Assembly (NCBI GenBank): GCA_029339505.1
Contig: JAQISU010000081.1
Coordinates: 17,355,001 to 17,419,000 of the forward strand
Length of the DNA: 64,000 nucleotides
Direction: 5' to 3'
Source: Unio delphinus
Lineage: Eukaryota > Mollusca > Bivalvia > Unionida > Unionidae
This document shows positions 60,461-64,000 of the stretch, in pieces. The notes below the pieces were generated by a model, which saw only the letters and a program-made list of their open reading frames with translations, was not told the origin of the DNA and searched no databases. Within the stretch, counting starts at the first letter, position 1; every line of letters starts with the position of its first letter. The position numbers and the translations under genes were made by a program.

Positions 60461-63400
60461 AGGACGTCCTTTGTTTTTTTAATAAACCGCTGTCACGTGA
60501 TCGCCAGTCAACCCGCTTACGCTATAATGGACCCTCATTAATTGCATGAAATGACCACACCTTGGCTCTTCATACTACACTGTGCTCATGACTGAACGAA
60601 CTGGGAATACATTCATCATTAGTAAAATGTAAACGGAAGCGAAAATAGAAACGTTGTTTCAAAGCTGGCCAGCGTAGAACAGAAAGAAGAATTCCAGTTA
60701 TCTCACTTTCGCCCGTAACAGATAAACAATTTAAAAATTCGGCCGTTAATTTTGATAACCTGCTGCAAATTCATCTTAAATCGTCAACCGTTGTGTCAGC
60801 TTTCCCAGAGATACCACTATGCATTGCATAATTCAATGCCCAATCAATAGGATCACCGGAAAGGCGCAAAGTAATAGGTAATTTTATCAACGATCAGAAT
60901 ATCGACGTCTTCTTCCTGACAGAAACATGACTAAAAACATCAGGCAATGAGCCCAAGTGTGCGGATTTAACACCCACCGCTTACTCCATCAAGTCGTTCC
61001 CCTGCATCTCTCGCAGAGGTGGAATTGCTGTCATCACAAAGAATTCCATGATAAAATGCCCTAAGTACAACACAACCTTCAATTTCTGTCAGACATTGTT
61101 TGAACTAGTCCAAACAACACTCACACTGGAACTAAAGTCAATCCATTCTTTCTCTTTACCGCCCGCCTTTTAGTATAAAAAATAAGCTGACTGAATCTCT
61201 TTTGGAGCAGTTTTCGATTCTTCTGGAGTATGGAAATTCGATAAGTGGCAACCTAATTTTTTTTGGAGATTTTAACTTTCATTTTGATTGTCCTGGAAAC
61301 CAATACACGTCAAAACTCCTAGATTCCATTCATGTTTTCAACCTTAAATAGTCAGTTAACCATCCCACACATTAACTTGGTCACATTTGAGACTGGTTTC
61401 TTCAAAAACTTGATGATAATATTCTCCAATCCACCCTTGTATCCCACGAAATTGCATCAGATCACCTCTGCATTATATGCCATCTCAAAGTATCGTCCAT
61501 AACCCTCCACTTTTATTTGCTACTAAGAGAAACCTCCGTATGATAAATAGAGCCAAAATAATACCTGACATCCAAGAAAACCTAACAACTTACTTACATC
61601 CTACAGCATAACAACTCGATAACTGCATGCGTTCATTGCTTGAAAAACATGCCCCAGACACCAAATGCAGAGTATCAAAAATAATAAAAAGTGTTCTCTA
61701 TGGTATTGTTAGGGACCAACTTCGCACTGCTAAAAGACATCGCCGAAAAGCACAGATGCTTTGGCTTTCCACCATACTCACTATTCATAAATAAATATAC
61801 GAAGCCGCTAAGAAGCACGTCACAAACCTAGTCCATTTAGCCAAATAATTCCACTATAGTACTAAGATCACGGAGAGTTCCAGCTGCAAAGAGCTCTTCG
61901 AGATAACTAACAAACTAATGTCAAGGAACACCACTTCCAACTAACTTCCCGCCAGTAGACGTTCCGAACCTATTTGCAAATTTCTTCGATGACAAAGTAC
62001 AAACCATTAGAGATTCGCTTGATAACATAATTTCAATTGACTCGTCACTATACAGTTATGATACAAAATTTCAGTAACTACCATTAGGACCATTTGCACC
62101 TGTCTCTATTGATTTAGTACAGACAATCGTGATGAAAAGTGCACCAAAATCTTGTGAACTTGATCAAATTCCAACATCACTGCTGCTTGAGTGCTTAGAC
62201 CCAATATTACCTTCACTAACTGATGTTATTAATATATCTCTCTCATCGGGGGAATTCCCATCATTTTTCAAAACTGCAATCGTAAAGCTTCTGCTGAAGA
62301 AAACAATACTTGACCATAACGATATAAAGAACTACCGCCCAGTTTCTAATCTCCCGTTCATATAAAAAATCAAAGAAAATGTTGTTCTAACCCAACTTGT
62401 ATCTCATTTAAATTCAAACAGTCTTTTTAGCAATGTACAGTATACATATTGCCCTTGCCACAGTACAGAAACTACTCTTTTGAAAGTATTTAATGTCATT
62501 CTCTCTGCTTTGGATAGCGGAAAGATTACAGTCCTAGCCCTCTTTGCTTTGTCTGCATCATTTCACACAATAGACCATGATATATTACTTCAATGTTTCC
62601 AGCATCAGAATACAGCCTTACAGTGGTTCAAGTCCTACGTAGTCACTAAGACACAAATTGCATCTGCAAATGGAATACACTCCAGCCCAGTTGATCTATG
62701 TTGTGGTGTTCCACATTGCTCTTTTTTGGACCTCTTCGCTTCATTCTATCTACTCAACCACTCTTAAGTGTCATAGATCATCACCCAGTGTCTCCCCAAT
62801 TGTACGCTGATGAAACATAAATATACAAGTCTAGCCACCCAACTGAAGTTGATGCTACCATCCATGGAGTAGAGAGGTGCATTTCTGATGTGAAATCATG
62901 GATGACATGTAACAAGCTGCAGATCAATGATGAAAAAAAAACATTCTGATAACATCACAAAGAATGTCTCAGTCACATCCTTTACCTCAAATAATAAATA
63001 TCAGCAAAAAGAGCATTAAATTCACACAGTCAGTACGAAATCAAGGTGTTACTCTAGACAGTACTCTCACATTGCACCAACATGTCATCAACATATGCAA
63101 GGCTGAATATCGTGAGCTGAGATGCATCAGTTCCATTCGCAAATATTTTTCAGTTGATGCCACTAAAACAATTGTGTGTGCATTAGTATTTTCAAGACTG
63201 GACTATTGTAACTCATTTATGTCTGGTTCGTCACCATATCTACTCCAGAAACATAAAAAAGTTCAAAACACAGCTGTTCGTATCATCTTTAGAATACCTC
63301 GATCAGAGCACACCTCACCACTGCTCTTTACACTATACTGGCTGTCAATTCTATACAGAATCAAACACAAAATATGTTCTCTGTACTACGTTTCACTGAC

Positions 63401-63769
63401 AGACTCCAGTCCAACATACCGATCCGGCCTCACCTATGTGTATACATCAGAAAGATACTTACGCTCCTCTTCTGACAATGGTTTACTCCATTGTTCCCAC
63501 TATGAAAACCAAGGCATATGGACAATGTTCCTTTGCATACCAAGGCTCGGCGATGTGAAACGAATCGCGAAATGAAATTAAACACAAAGACACAGAGGTC
63601 CTTTTTAAGAGTGCTCTTAAAACTCACCTTTTTCGACTGCAGGAACAAACTTAGAGACCAAATGATGTTTTGTACCTTAAATGTTTTCAGCATGTTTTTG
63701 TTTTTCAATTTCATGTTTTTTGTGTTTTGTTTTTCTGTAGTGTAGTCATCATTATTGATATTTTAAAGC

Positions 63770-63771
<2 letters not shown>
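60461..63771 (+). pseudogene. L2/CR1-like LINE, copy 3 (near full length, dead)
   Basis: Collinear with copy 1 from about 25417 to its 3' UTR. It covers the basic N-terminal region (about 60620-60690), endonuclease region (about 60830-61480), RT (about 61690-63110) and C-terminus to about 63650. Open stretches include 62129-62365, 62480-62767 and 62964-63575. Stops and indels are numerous. Critical residues are changed: VPQGS is VPHCS (about 62707-62721) and the catalytic YADD reads YADE (about 62802-62813), followed by a stop. Its NYRPVSNLP block (about 62332) keeps the TAC codon that is TAA in copy 1. The last part of the 3' UTR, between two AAGCGCT motifs, is missing and the element runs straight into (AT)n. 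Confidence 0.9.
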
Positions 63772-63958
<187 letters not shown>

Positions 63959-64000
63959 CAATAGGACAATTCGAACAACTATCAGAACACTAGATGTATT

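Overview
The window looks like AT-rich intergenic DNA from an animal nuclear genome. It holds long microsatellites (AT, GT, CT, TATG, GATA, ATT), many minisatellites, tRNA-derived SINEs and several kinds of non-LTR retrotransposon. I found no intact host gene, rRNA, tRNA or prokaryotic operon. The combination of a Leu/Ser-type tRNA SINE with a (CAA)n tail, a second SINE with a conserved body, L2/CR1-like LINEs ending in (ATT)n and RTE-type LINEs suggests a marine invertebrate, probably a lophotrochozoan such as a mollusc. That placement is inference.

Layout. 1-5 kb: unannotatable AT-rich DNA, a 237-bp tandem duplication and a 34-39 bp array. 5.2-6.9 kb: a decayed RTE-type LINE. 8.4 kb: a minus-strand SINE (family S1). 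9.2-12.2 kb: a decayed multi-ORF element I could not identify, split by a 13-copy 26-bp array. 13-19 kb: composite microsatellites, a dispersed 0.46-kb repeat (copy A), one SINE of family S2 and two of S1. 20-21 kb: an S1 SINE split by an L2-like LINE fragment. 22.8-23.3 kb: copy B of the 0.46-kb repeat. 25.2-28.8 kb: the best L2/CR1-like LINE copy, with endonuclease, reverse transcriptase, 3' tail and several inactivating changes.

30.4-43.4 kb holds the most striking structure. Two collinear arms of about 3.0 and 3.9 kb lie in inverted orientation around a 6-kb spacer. Each arm carries a 30-bp minisatellite (about 35 and 43 units), and the right arm also has an 80-bp repeat amplified to eight units. 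A second L2-like LINE fragment lies in the spacer. 43.9-45.3 kb: a different old LINE interrupted by an S1 SINE. 47-56 kb: further S1 and S2 SINEs and a 236-bp MITE-like hairpin. 57,987-59,791: a 1.8-kb hAT-type DNA transposon with matching terminal inverted repeats and a perfect 8-bp target duplication. 60.5-63.8 kb: a third, dead L2-like LINE that runs into a long AT microsatellite.

Nothing here forms a cooperating gene set. The window records layered transposon insertion, nesting and tandem-repeat expansion. The candidates for undescribed biology are the inverted minisatellite-bearing arms, the unidentified element at 9.2-12.2 kb and the uncatalogued dispersed repeats. All alignments were made by eye.
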